Assembly: GCA_000403295.2 (NCBI GenBank) | Contig: KE159610.1 | Span: 1,060,367-1,096,068 of the forward strand | Source: Lachnospiraceae bacterium M18-1 | Lineage (GTDB): Bacteria > Bacillota > Clostridia > Lachnospirales > Lachnospiraceae | Reading direction: 5' to 3' | DNA: 35,702 bases | Shown: piece after piece, positions 1 through 7,683 of the stretch | Position numbering within the stretch: the first letter of the stretch is position 1 | Layout: every line of letters starts with the position of its first letter | Notes under the pieces: generated by a model | Seen by the model: the letters and a program-made list of their open reading frames with translations, nothing else | What the model was told of the DNA's origin: nothing | The model's database searches: none | Program-made: the position numbers and the translations under genes

Positions 1-96
1 GGAAGGACTCTAACGGCAGCTCCGGAGACTCCTCACAGAGTTCTTCCAGGAAGGACTCTAACGGCAGCTCCGGGGACTCCTCAAAAGATTCTTCCC
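1..96 (+). repeat. 48-bp in-frame tandem repeat (two copies seen)
   Basis: Bases 1-48 and 49-96 are near-identical 48-bp units that encode KDSNGSSGDSSQSSSR and KDSNGSSGDSSKDSSQ. They lie in the cytoplasmic tail of the transpeptidase. More copies may lie upstream, outside the window. Confidence 0.9.
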
Positions 97-1508
97 AGGA
101 AGCCGGACCGGCAAAAGCAGTCCCCTACAAAAAAATCGCCGTATGGACTGCCGCTGCAATTGCCGCCGTACTGCTGCTTACATACCTGGGTGTCTCCATT
201 TACTTCCGGAGTCATTACCTGTTCCAAACAACGATCAACGGACAGGATTTTTCCCGCCAGACCGTAGATGACGCCCGCGCCTTTTTCGCAGGCGAAGCAA
301 ACGCCTATACCTTGACGATTACGGAAAGCGGCGGCCGGACCGAGGACATCACCGGAAACGAGATCCACATGGCCTGGAACGACAATCAGGCTCTGGATGA
401 CATACTGAACGAGCAGAATGCCTTCGCATGGCCTTTTGAATACTTCAAAGAAAAATCCGAAGAGGTTGTGTTTGAGATTTCCTACGATAAAAACGCGCTG
501 GAAAAGAAGGTCAGTACCCTGAATGCCGTAACCGCGGAGCCGATCCAGCCTAAGTCCGCCTACCCGGAATTTGACGGCAATGCCTACGTGATAAAACCGG
601 AAGTATACGGAACCGACCTGGATTCGGAAAAGCTGAAGAAGCAAGTCCATCAATCGGTTGCCCAGTTAGAGGAAGAAATCGACCTCCAGGAAGAAGGCTT
701 CTACAAAGCCCCGGAATACACCACAGAATCCAAGGAACTGAAAGAACTCTGCCAGACCCTGAATCAATACTGCAAGGCAAGCATCACCTACGAAATGGAT
801 GTCCCCGTCGTGGTAGATAAAACATTGATCTCCACCTGGCTGTCCTATGACACGAATTTCCACGTCACCCTGGATGAAGCCGCGATCCGGAACTGGATGG
901 CCGAGTTCGGCAGACGCTATGACACCGTGGGCACTACGAGGCCGCTGACCACCCCGGCCGGAAAAGCCACCGAGGTTTCCGGCGGAACCTACGGCTGGAT
1001 CATCAATGAAGAGGTGGAATTTCCTGCACTGGTAAACAGCATCCGAAACGGCGAGGTCCTGACGAAAGCCCCCGCCTGCGACCAGACGGCTGCTTCCCAC
1101 GCTCCCCAGGACTGGGGCGGCACATTCCTGGAAGTGGATCTGACCGCTCAGCATATGTGGTATCTGGAAAACGGCGTCGTCTTATTTGAGTCCGACGTAG
1201 TTACCGGAAAGAACAGCACCATCACCCCGCCCGGAGTATACGACATCCTGGAAAAGCTGTCTCCCACTGTCCTGGTCGGAAATATCGATCCTGAAACCAA
1301 AGAGCCGGAATACCGGACGCCTGTTGATTTCTGGATGCGCGTCACCTGGAGCGGCATCGGCTTCCACGACGCCACCTGGCAGCCTGCATTCGGAGGAGAC
1401 GTCTACCTATGGAACGGCTCCCACGGCTGTATCAACATGCCCTACTACAACGCCCAGGAATTATATTCCTTCTTACAGATCGGGACGCCGGTGGTTGTAC
1501 ATTACTAA
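1..1508 (+). CDS. L,D-transpeptidase (YkuD domain), 5' partial
   Basis: The frame is open from base 3, so the gene begins before the window. The visible protein starts with a Ser/Asp/Gly-rich cytoplasmic tail containing two copies of a 16-residue repeat. A single membrane segment follows (about bases 132-195, KKIAVWTAAAIAAVLLL), then a long extracellular part resembling the putative peptidoglycan-binding region seen in many Clostridia, and a C-terminal YkuD domain. The YkuD motif is complete: an upstream GIGFHDA and the catalytic SHGCINMP, whose Cys is the acyl-enzyme nucleophile. Enzymes of this family make 3-3 cross-links in peptidoglycan, outside the membrane. The ATG at 312 is internal and not the start. 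The gene ends at TAA in front of a strong terminator. Family call is firm; substrate not tested. Confidence 0.93.
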   Translation, partial: KDSNGSSGDSSQSSSRKDSNGSSGDSSKDSSQEAGPAKAVPYKKIAVWTAAAIAAVLLLTYLGVSIYFRSHYLFQTTINGQDFSRQTVDDARAFFAGEANAYTLTITESGGRTEDITGNEIHMAWNDNQALDDILNEQNAFAWPFEYFKEKSEEVVFEISYDKNALEKKVSTLNAVTAEPIQPKSAYPEFDGNAYVIKPEVYGTDLDSEKLKKQVHQSVAQLEEEIDLQEEGFYKAPEYTTESKELKELCQTLNQYCKASITYEMDVPVVVDKTLISTWLSYDTNFHVTLDEAAIRNWMAEFGRRYDTVGTTRPLTTPAGKATEVSGGTYGWIINEEVEFPALVNSIRNGEVLTKAPACDQTAASHAPQDWGGTFLEVDLTAQHMWYLENGVVLFESDVVTGKNSTITPPGVYDILEKLSPTVLVGNIDPETKEPEYRTPVDFWMRVTWSGIGFHDATWQPAFGGDVYLWNGSHGCINMPYYNAQELYSFLQIGTPVVVHY

Positions 1509-1563
1509 CATTTTCTGAGGGGTTGTAGGTTAATATCGATTTTTAGTCTCTGAATATCAAAAT

Positions 1564-1633
1564 AAGAATCTCCCACAGGAATCAGCATTTTCAGTACCTG
1601 CTATTCCCGGGGAGATTCTTATCTTTCTTTTTC
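1564..1633. terminator. Bidirectional intrinsic terminator
   Basis: The arms AAGAATCTCCC (1564-1574) and GGGAGATTCTT (1610-1620) are perfectly complementary. A T-rich run follows on the plus strand (TCTTTCTTTTTC). On the minus strand the stem is followed by TATTTTGAT. It sits between the converging transpeptidase and YitT genes and can serve both. Confidence 0.8.
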
Positions 1634-1758
1634 TGACTAAATTCCGGCCCTTCCCTTTTGAATGTAATCCCCTCGCCAAACGAACGTACAGCGGTTCGCA
1701 TCGTCCCCTGCTCGAACTTTCTATGTCCCGACAGTCCTCTCATTTTACAGATTACAGC

Positions 1759-2613
1759 TTACGCTTCTTTAAATCCTTCCCCCACCACTTCATTGGATTC
1801 CATGATCACAATAAAGCATTTCGGGTCAACCTCTTTCACCATTTTACGAATGGAATACATCTGCTTATTGTTGCAGGCACACATCACCACTTCCTTCTTC
1901 GCCCCGGTATAGCTGCCCTTCCCGGTCAGGATCGTAGCGCCTCTGCCGATATATTCGTCAATCTTACCTGCAACCTCCTGCCCCTTGTCCGTCACGATCA
2001 GGGTCATCTTGCCAGAGTCGATGCCGTACATGATCTTATCGATCACCACAGTCAGCAGATAGGAAATGATCAGTCCATAGATTGTCGCGTCCACATCCCG
2101 GAAGATCACCCCGCCCAGCAGAACGATCGCGCAGTCCAGTGCGAACACGATCCGCCCCAGGGAAATGTGCGGCTTCTTGACCCGGATCGCCATGGACACA
2201 AAATCCATTCCCCCGGTAGACGAGCTGTTCATAAAAATCAGCGCATAGCCCAGCCCGGAAAATATCCCGGTGCAGATTGCCGCCAGCATCCGGTCTCCGG
2301 AATATACCGGAAACATCGGAACAATATAGTCCGTGATCAGGGAGGTTATGACAACCGAGCGCACCGACCGTACAAAAAACTCCCGTCCCAGCGTCCGATA
2401 GCATCCAACCGCGATCGGGACGTTCAGAAGGATCGTTCCAAATCCGATGGGAACTCCCCACAGCCGGAACATGATCAGCGCGATACCCGACACTCCGGCC
2501 AGCGGAAATTCCGCATTCGCCGCAAAATTATAAATTCCGGCCCCGATCAAAATCCCGCCGAATACATCAATAAAAAGGTCATACCACAGCCTCTTCCAGT
2601 CCAGTTTTATCAT
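1759..2613 (-). CDS. YitT family membrane protein (YitT_membrane + DUF2179)
   Basis: 284 aa, the usual length for the family. The N-terminal 190 residues contain about five or six hydrophobic segments with the family signatures FGGILIGAGIYNF near residue 18 and SSSTGGMDFVS near residue 130. The C-terminal third (from about residue 200) is a soluble DUF2179 domain, seen in MTLIVTDKGQEVAGKI and the end motif VDPKCFIVIMESNEVVGEGF. The biochemical function of the family is not established. It stands alone, transcribed leftward, and its leader carries two tandem copies of a short structured repeat (2645-2740). The ATG follows a purine-rich GAGAGGGAAATAGG. Confidence 0.9.
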   Translation of the reverse strand: MIKLDWKRLWYDLFIDVFGGILIGAGIYNFAANAEFPLAGVSGIALIMFRLWGVPIGFGTILLNVPIAVGCYRTLGREFFVRSVRSVVITSLITDYIVPMFPVYSGDRMLAAICTGIFSGLGYALIFMNSSSTGGMDFVSMAIRVKKPHISLGRIVFALDCAIVLLGGVIFRDVDATIYGLIISYLLTVVIDKIMYGIDSGKMTLIVTDKGQEVAGKIDEYIGRGATILTGKGSYTGAKKEVVMCACNNKQMYSIRKMVKEVDPKCFIVIMESNEVVGEGFKEA

Positions 2614-2644
2614 ATCCTATTTCCCTCTCCGTAAATTCTTAATT

Positions 2645-2740
2645 CATTCCCAACAGCCGCCCCATCATGGCCATTCGGCCGTTTTATAAGGTATACCCAA
2701 GGGCATCCCATTAGGACCATCCGGCCGTTTTATAAGGTTT
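2645..2740 (-). repeat. Two tandem copies of a short structured repeat (family 1)
   Basis: Read on the minus strand, two units of about 47 bp (2692-2740, then 2645-2691) each start CCTTATAAAACGGCCGRATG. The first continues with ATGGGATGCCCTTGGGTAT, the second with ATGGGGCGGCTGTTGGG. Related copies occur at 19675-19722 and 25080-25120. They lie about 50 bp upstream of the YitT start. The rest of the 345-bp gap between the PTS IIB and YitT genes shows no convincing gene. Confidence 0.75.
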
Positions 2741-2958
2741 AGCATTTGCAGATCCGCTGATTTTATCCTGACCTTGATCAGAAATTCTTTCCCGGTTTCC
2801 GAATTTCCGCATTTTCAATCCTGTTTTGCGGCAGGACTCTGCTCATTGTCTTCTGTTGATCCGCAGCTTTATCGGCCAGCGCCGCTAGTGAAAATTCATT
2901 CCTACAATCTGATGCAAAGTGGGACGGCATCTTGCAGAAAGCAATTTTCAAATACGCT

Positions 2959-3237
2959 CTAGCGAAGTATCCCCAGGATCCTGTCCTGCATTTCCTCCGT
3001 CCCGATTCCCGTAATAAACGGCATCCCGCTGACCAACGGCACGCCATATTCTTTTTTTGCCCTGACGGTCGCCACGATGAGAGCAGTCCCTTCCAGGTTC
3101 GCTTCCACCTCAGAGATCCTCAGCTGACAGATCTCCGCTTCGATTCCATGCTGCCGGCACAGCTCCTCTACCTTTTTTGCCGCGATCATTGAGGTTGCAA
3201 CCGCCCCGCCGCAGGCTACGATTATTTTTTTCTTCAT
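2959..3237 (-). CDS. Orphan PTS IIB component, galactitol (GatB) type
   Basis: 92 aa from the ATG at 3237, preceded by AAAAGGAG at good spacing; a longer frame starting at 3300 lacks a ribosome site. The N-terminus KKIIVACGGAVATSMIAAKK matches the phosphocysteine loop of galactitol-type IIB proteins, with Cys near residue 9 as the expected phosphoacceptor. The fold is complete to the end (GVPLVSGMPFITGIG). In the family this protein passes phosphate from IIA to the sugar in the IIC channel. No IIA or IIC gene is nearby, so the partner and sugar are unknown. It may work with a distant permease or be left over from a lost operon. Confidence 0.85.
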   Translation of the reverse strand: MKKKIIVACGGAVATSMIAAKKVEELCRQHGIEAEICQLRISEVEANLEGTALIVATVRAKKEYGVPLVSGMPFITGIGTEEMQDRILGILR

Positions 3238-3479
3238 ATGGAAAGTCTCCTTTTGTTGTATATTCAACCTGTGCGCTTTATCCGAAGAAACATTTTCCAA
3301 CCGGATAGCTGGAAAGTTTTCAGTTTTCTAATTATAATCTAAAAATCCCTCTATTACAACTAAAATTTCCGAACTAAAACTAAACTGGGAGTGTCGGGAA
3401 ATAGATAGTCCAAAGCAGGGGGGATATGATTCTTACAGTCACATCGCCCCTTGAAATTTTTTTCCAAAAAGAGAAAAAG

Positions 3480-3719
3480 ATGGCTAACGACAACCATCTT
3501 CTCCCCATTCCATATTATAATGGAACTATGCTTACTAAGGATTATTATAATAACTTTTTTGAGTTTGAGCAACAGAAAATTAATTTCAACCTCTATGAAT
3601 TGGCTTTACCCCACCACGATCCAGTCTATACCCTGAAAAAAGTGATGGAGGATTTAGATTTTTCAGGCCTGCTCGCCTGTTATTCTGACCAGGGAAGAAC
3701 TGGGGGGCCAGAGTTATGA
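3480..3719 (+). pseudogene. Truncated IS1182-family transposase, N-terminal fragment
   Basis: The start MANDNHLLPIPYYNG and the segment DPVYTLKKVMEDLDFSGLL followed by YSDQGRTG match the N-terminal region of IS1182-type transposases of Lachnospiraceae as I recall them. After GRTG the match is lost and the frame stops three codons later. The several hundred residues with the DDE catalytic core are missing. The flanking DNA is AT-rich, consistent with a degraded mobile element. No terminal inverted repeats were found. Confidence 0.7.
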
Positions 3720-3892
3720 TTCGTCTTTATCTGCCGGAGAGCATGCATGAATTTATCTGTACACACCAGACAGTGCACGGACGAATCAGGGTGCATGTAA
3801 AGGAGACAGAGACGGATTTCACATATAGCATCCAAACTCATTTTTTGTTTTACGGATACAAATTTATATATAAGGCTGAATCGGACCATTGA
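3716..3892 (+). CDS. Small ORF of unknown origin after the transposase fragment
   Basis: 58 codons starting MIRLYLPESMHEF. Its ATG overlaps the stop of the transposase fragment as ATGA. I do not recognise it. It could be the 3' end of a gene joined to the transposase by a deletion, or a chance frame. There is no good ribosome site (the nearest is a G-run in ACTGGGGGGCC). Confidence 0.2.
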   Translation: MIRLYLPESMHEFICTHQTVHGRIRVHVKETETDFTYSIQTHFLFYGYKFIYKAESDH

Positions 3893-4019
3893 TTCGAGGA
3901 AACGAGCTGATATTTCATATTAATCCCTATAAAATTACCTGATAAACTCCAATTAGAAATAGATACGTTACGGCAATAATTTGAATTATATCTAGACATC
4001 CTTTCATCCGTTTGATTTT

Positions 4020-4394
4020 TTATATATCAGAATCTTTTATTTCTACTAATTTCCTTGCTTTAATATATGCCCCTTCTTCTTTTCTTTCGATACCCCATAA
4101 TTTGTTAAATATAAAACTAACCTTTAAATCATCCTCTTCACTGATATCATTCATATCCAGCATTTTATCAAATTCATTGATCAGCTCTTGATTCACAATA
4201 ATATAAACTTTTGTGGTTCCATATTCCGTTGGATCAAAATAATCCTGCTGCAGTAAAATTTCTTCACTATTTCTTTCTACGATTCTGCAATATGCGATTC
4301 CGCAAAAATTATTAAAATAATCTACTACAGCTATTACCATAATCAAAATTATCAAAACTGCAAAAATTGCAATATATTTTACTTTCTGTTTCAT
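4020..4394 (-). CDS. Small membrane-anchored protein, unknown function
   Basis: 124 aa. One hydrophobic segment lies at residues 6-27 (YIAIFAVLIILIMVIAVVDYF), followed by a soluble, acidic extracellular part with no domain I recognise. The start is supported by GAAAGGG eight bases upstream. The gene is clearly more AT-rich than the neighbouring core genes and sits beside the transposase fragment, which suggests later acquisition. No operon partner is visible. Confidence 0.65.
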   Translation of the reverse strand: MKQKVKYIAIFAVLIILIMVIAVVDYFNNFCGIAYCRIVERNSEEILLQQDYFDPTEYGTTKVYIIVNQELINEFDKMLDMNDISEEDDLKVSFIFNKLWGIERKEEGAYIKARKLVEIKDSDI

Positions 4395-5077
4395 GCTTTT
4401 TCCCTTTCATGTTATTGTTTCGCAAGCTGAGTCAGTAAAGTCAATATTTCATGGCAATATGGGCGCTCTCCTGTCAGAGAATACGGCATCACATACTGCT
4501 GCTTCCATATCAGACCGAAATCCTCCTCCCTCCCTTACAATATTTACTATTTGTTTTCGAAAACTTTATCTATTTATAGTTTATCATATTTTTTAACCAT
4601 GTCAATACCTTTTTATCAATTAAGTTTTTAATTACTTTTGGATTGTCGGGAGTTTAACACTTAAATAGAGGAAAAATATATAAAAAGTTTATGTTGTATG
4701 CAATCGGTCGAAACATCATGAAATTGAAATATGAAGGAAATAAGGAGCAGAAAGCAGCTTAGCCAAAAGAGCGCTTCTCAAAATCCAAACAAGGGGATTT
4801 TGTGCTCAAAATAGATACTGCTAAAAGAAGGAAACAGTCCGGTAAAAATCCAGGGCCTTGAAAAAGCCTGAATTTTTACCGGACTGTTTTTTCTTACCTA
4901 TCAGGGGCATAAATCATTATTTCCCGACAGCCCCAGTATTTTCTACTGATCTCCGCCCGGACTGCTTCCGGATATCTGCTAAGTGACAAAAAAGGCAGCC
5001 CTTTCGTATCGATGGATGCGTATAGCCGCATAAGGAATTAATGCAATGATGTACTAACGCAATATTAATGGCAAATT
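4395..5077. other. 683-bp gene-poor AT-rich stretch
   Basis: No convincing gene. The best small frame (4731-4814, plus, 27 codons, MKEIRSRKQLSQ...) has no ribosome site. The only strong signal is the long hairpin at 4832-4892. A possible weak promoter (TTGGAT, 18 bp, TAAATA) lies near 4636-4665 and could drive a short transcript ending at that hairpin. Confidence 0.4.
4832..4892 (+). terminator. Strong orphan terminator
   Basis: The left arm at 4832-4854 (AAACAGTCCGGTAAAAATCC...) and the right arm at 4867-4889 pair over more than 20 bp with one mismatch, followed by TTTTTT on the plus strand. No recognised plus-strand gene precedes it, so it may end a small RNA or a lost gene. Confidence 0.75.
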
Positions 5078-6274
5078 TTATTTGCCGTGAGTATAGTTGT
5101 CAAAATATCCCTGAACCAGGATCACCGGAGTTCCCTTGTCCCCCGACCCGCTGGTCAGGTCGCAGAGCGAACCGATCAGATCCGTGATCCTCCGCGGAGT
5201 CGTTCCCTGAGATACCATATCTCCCACCAGATTCTCCTTTTTCTCCTGAATCCTTTTTGAGATCGCATCCTGCAGCTCTTTTCCCGACAGATCCTTAAAG
5301 TCATTATCTGCCAGATATTTCAGCTTTAACTCATTCGGCGTGCCTTCCAGTCCCTTTGTATTTGCAACCGATACACACGGATCCGCCAGCTCCCAGATCT
5401 TTCCTACCGGATCCTTGAACGCGCCGTCTCCATATACCATGACTTCCACATGCTTCCCTGTTTTCTGCAGGATCTGCTTCTGAACTTCTTCCACCAGACC
5501 CGTACACTCTCTCGGGAACAGCTTGACGGATTCCTCTGTAGACTTATTCGAACCCAGCAGCCCGAAACGCTCATTGCATCCGCTTCCGTCCACAGGGCTT
5601 GTCAAAATGTCGTCCATCCCAAGCACGACCTCTGCTCCCGCCGCCTTCAGGATCCGCTTTGTCCTTGCCCGGGTATGTATGTCGCAGGCCAGTACATGCT
5701 TTGTATACTTCAAAATCTCCCGCGGATTATTTGCAAAGATCACTTCCGCTTCCGCTCCCTGCTCCCGGATCAGTTCACTATAGTAAGTCACATAATCCAC
5801 GCCCGTGAAACGGTGCTTGTTCTCACCGAACAGCTCCCTGTACCTTGCTTCATCCAGCACATCACTGTACGGATTGATCCCTGCTTCATCCACCTGATCC
5901 AAAGAAACCAGTTCGTTTCCCACCTCATCACTTGGGTAGCTCAGCATCAGCACGATCTTCTTCGCGCCCCTCGCAATCCCTTTCAGACACACAGAAAACC
6001 GGTTGCGGGACAGGATTGGGAAGATCACTCCCACAGTCTCTCCGCCCAGCTTTTCTCTCACATCCTTCGCAATTGCGCCAATAGAAGCATAATTCCCCTG
6101 AGCCCTCGCCACGATCGACTCCGTTGCCGCGATCACATCCCTGTCATGAAGTGAAAAGCCCTCGCTTTCCGCTGCTTCCAGAACGCTCGCAACAATAATG
6201 TCCGCCAGATTATCGCCTTCCCGGATAATCGGGCATCGGATTCCTCTTGAAACAGTACCTACTTTTCTTTCCAT
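5078..6274 (-). CDS. Coenzyme F420-0:L-glutamate ligase-like (CofE family) protein
   Basis: 398 aa from the ATG at 6274, which has AAGGGGA eight bases upstream; the longer frame to 6391 begins with an unlikely Cys-rich leader. Family features include an early HDRDVIAATESIVARAQGNY, DVLGMDD-like acidic segments (VVLGMDDILTSPVDGSGC), and a metal/nucleotide-binding style stretch VMVYGDGAFKDPVGKIWELADP. In actinobacteria and archaea, CofE adds glutamates to F420-0. Clostridia are not known to make F420 and no other F420 gene is here, so the true substrate is unknown. It stands alone, with a palindromic repeat upstream (6464-6630). Confidence 0.8.
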   Translation of the reverse strand: MERKVGTVSRGIRCPIIREGDNLADIIVASVLEAAESEGFSLHDRDVIAATESIVARAQGNYASIGAIAKDVREKLGGETVGVIFPILSRNRFSVCLKGIARGAKKIVLMLSYPSDEVGNELVSLDQVDEAGINPYSDVLDEARYRELFGENKHRFTGVDYVTYYSELIREQGAEAEVIFANNPREILKYTKHVLACDIHTRARTKRILKAAGAEVVLGMDDILTSPVDGSGCNERFGLLGSNKSTEESVKLFPRECTGLVEEVQKQILQKTGKHVEVMVYGDGAFKDPVGKIWELADPCVSVANTKGLEGTPNELKLKYLADNDFKDLSGKELQDAISKRIQEKKENLVGDMVSQGTTPRRITDLIGSLCDLTSGSGDKGTPVILVQGYFDNYTHGK

Positions 6275-6463
6275 GTTCCATTCCCCTTGTATAATAAATT
6301 TAATCAGATCTGCCCAGTCAAACCGCACGCAGACTGCCGCTTGAACAGCCATCGGGCATGCAGCGCACACCACTCCTGAACAGGTGCTCATGATCTACCT
6401 CTTTACTTTATCATACCTGCCGGAATTTCACAATCCACTTTTTTGAAAATCCGAAGCAGAACA

Positions 6464-6630
6464 GGGACAGTGTTACAGGTCACACCTTGACCAGGCGTGC
6501 CCTGTAACTCAGGCCGCCATTTAAAATTGCCTTCGGCAATGGGCGGCCTGAATACCAGCTTTTATGTGCATCCTCCCGACCAATCAGCGTGGTGATTGGT
6601 CGGGGTGTGACATGTAACGGGACAGTCCCT
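6464..6630. repeat. Large palindromic repeat (family 2), copy 1
   Basis: Outer arms GTTACAGGTCACACC (6472-6486) and GGTGTGACATGTAAC (6604-6618) enclose two inner hairpins: CAGGCCGCC/GGGCGGCCTG near 6509-6550, and CCCGACCAATCA/TGATTGGTCGGG near 6575-6604. The same architecture recurs at 20468-20613 and 23114-23300. Confidence 0.8.
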
Positions 6631-6681
6631 GCGAATCTTTTACTCAAAAAACAGTTTTATTGCACGATGCTCAAATCCCCA

Positions 6682-7365
6682 TCAGGCCAGACGCAGCCTC
6701 CGTCTTCCGTGCCCTTTCATCTGATAGGTTACAAATTCCACATGCCGGTCCATCCAGCCATCCATCCGTCCGATCACCTTCCCCATGGTCAGCGCGCTGA
6801 GCAGCGTTCCGACCCCAAGTCCGCTGATCCCGCCGAGGCATACAAAGGTCAGCACAGCCGTAACAACCACACAGATCAGGTCGAAGGAGACCTTAATCCT
6901 GGAAAATGCCGCTCCCGTAATATCAGACAGTTCCTTCGGAAACAGGTCCGTCGGGATGATCGGCATCTTACAGCGGTTGGACAGGGCAACCCCCGTACAG
7001 ATGATCAGGTAGCTCGCCAGGAAATAGAATACCCGGAACGGAACTGCCAGCGGAAGCACCCGCATCCATTCCTTATGTACATCCATCATCATCCCGAATG
7101 TAAATCCAACTCCAAAGCTCAAAAGGTACTGCGGAACAAATTTTTTTCTCAGGATCATCAGGCTGAGCACCAGCGCACTCTGGAAAATATATGTCCATGT
7201 TCCCAGCGAAAATACCGGGAGCACTTCACTCAGTGCATATGTCATACTGGAAACAGCTGAGATTCCAGTTCCCGAATAAAGCATCAGTACAACCCCAAAA
7301 CTGTTCATCACGACAATGACCGGAAGAACCAGTTCTCCTCTGACCAGTGTTTTCTTTGCATCCAT
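6682..7365 (-). CDS. YczE/YyaS-type integral membrane protein (DUF6198-like)
   Basis: 227 aa from the ATG at 7365, which lies 8 bp after GGAGG; the ATG at 7380 overlaps that site and is less likely. There are about five membrane segments and a Gly-rich GISGLGVGTLLSALTMGKVIGRMD near the C-terminus, typical of the family. The function of the family is unknown; distant kinship to YitT has been proposed. It is divergent from a LysR gene with a shared intergenic palindrome at 7506-7528, so the LysR protein is its likely regulator. Confidence 0.82.
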   Translation of the reverse strand: MDAKKTLVRGELVLPVIVVMNSFGVVLMLYSGTGISAVSSMTYALSEVLPVFSLGTWTYIFQSALVLSLMILRKKFVPQYLLSFGVGFTFGMMMDVHKEWMRVLPLAVPFRVFYFLASYLIICTGVALSNRCKMPIIPTDLFPKELSDITGAAFSRIKVSFDLICVVVTAVLTFVCLGGISGLGVGTLLSALTMGKVIGRMDGWMDRHVEFVTYQMKGHGRRRLRLA

Positions 7366-7505
7366 TTTATATCCCTCCATTTTATACGATCAGGCATACT
7401 GCCTTCTGTGTCTTACTCATCAACCTTTTCTATTTCTGCAGTTCGTTTCTGCATATACTAAGTTATCACACATCTATATATAAAACAAATGAATAATTTC
7501 TATTT

Positions 7506-7528
7506 ATCCATAGACAATATCTATGGAT
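7506..7528. promoter_or_regulatory. Palindromic operator, likely LysR binding site
   Basis: ATCCATAGA (7506-7514), five bases, TCTATGGAT (7520-7528): a perfect 9-bp inverted repeat in the divergent intergenic region. Size and position fit a LysR-type recognition box. Confidence 0.7.
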
Positions 7529-7683
7529 TGATCTATACTAAAGAGGCAGTCAGAAATTCTGCCGGAGACAGCGGATTTTAAATCACACTACAACAGTGTA
7601 AAGACCCGCAGCGGTTTCGAATCTGTACACATTTTCAGATCAGAAGATTTACAGACCATAATAAAATGAAATGAGGAATCCCT

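Noticed and set aside
1723..2634. 303-codon plus-strand frame
   Set aside because: Antisense to the YitT gene; Arg/His/Gln-rich with no domain.
2778..2935. Small minus-strand frame starting MPSHFASDC in the PTS IIB-YitT gap
   Set aside because: No ribosome site and no recognisable domain; I could not separate it from chance.
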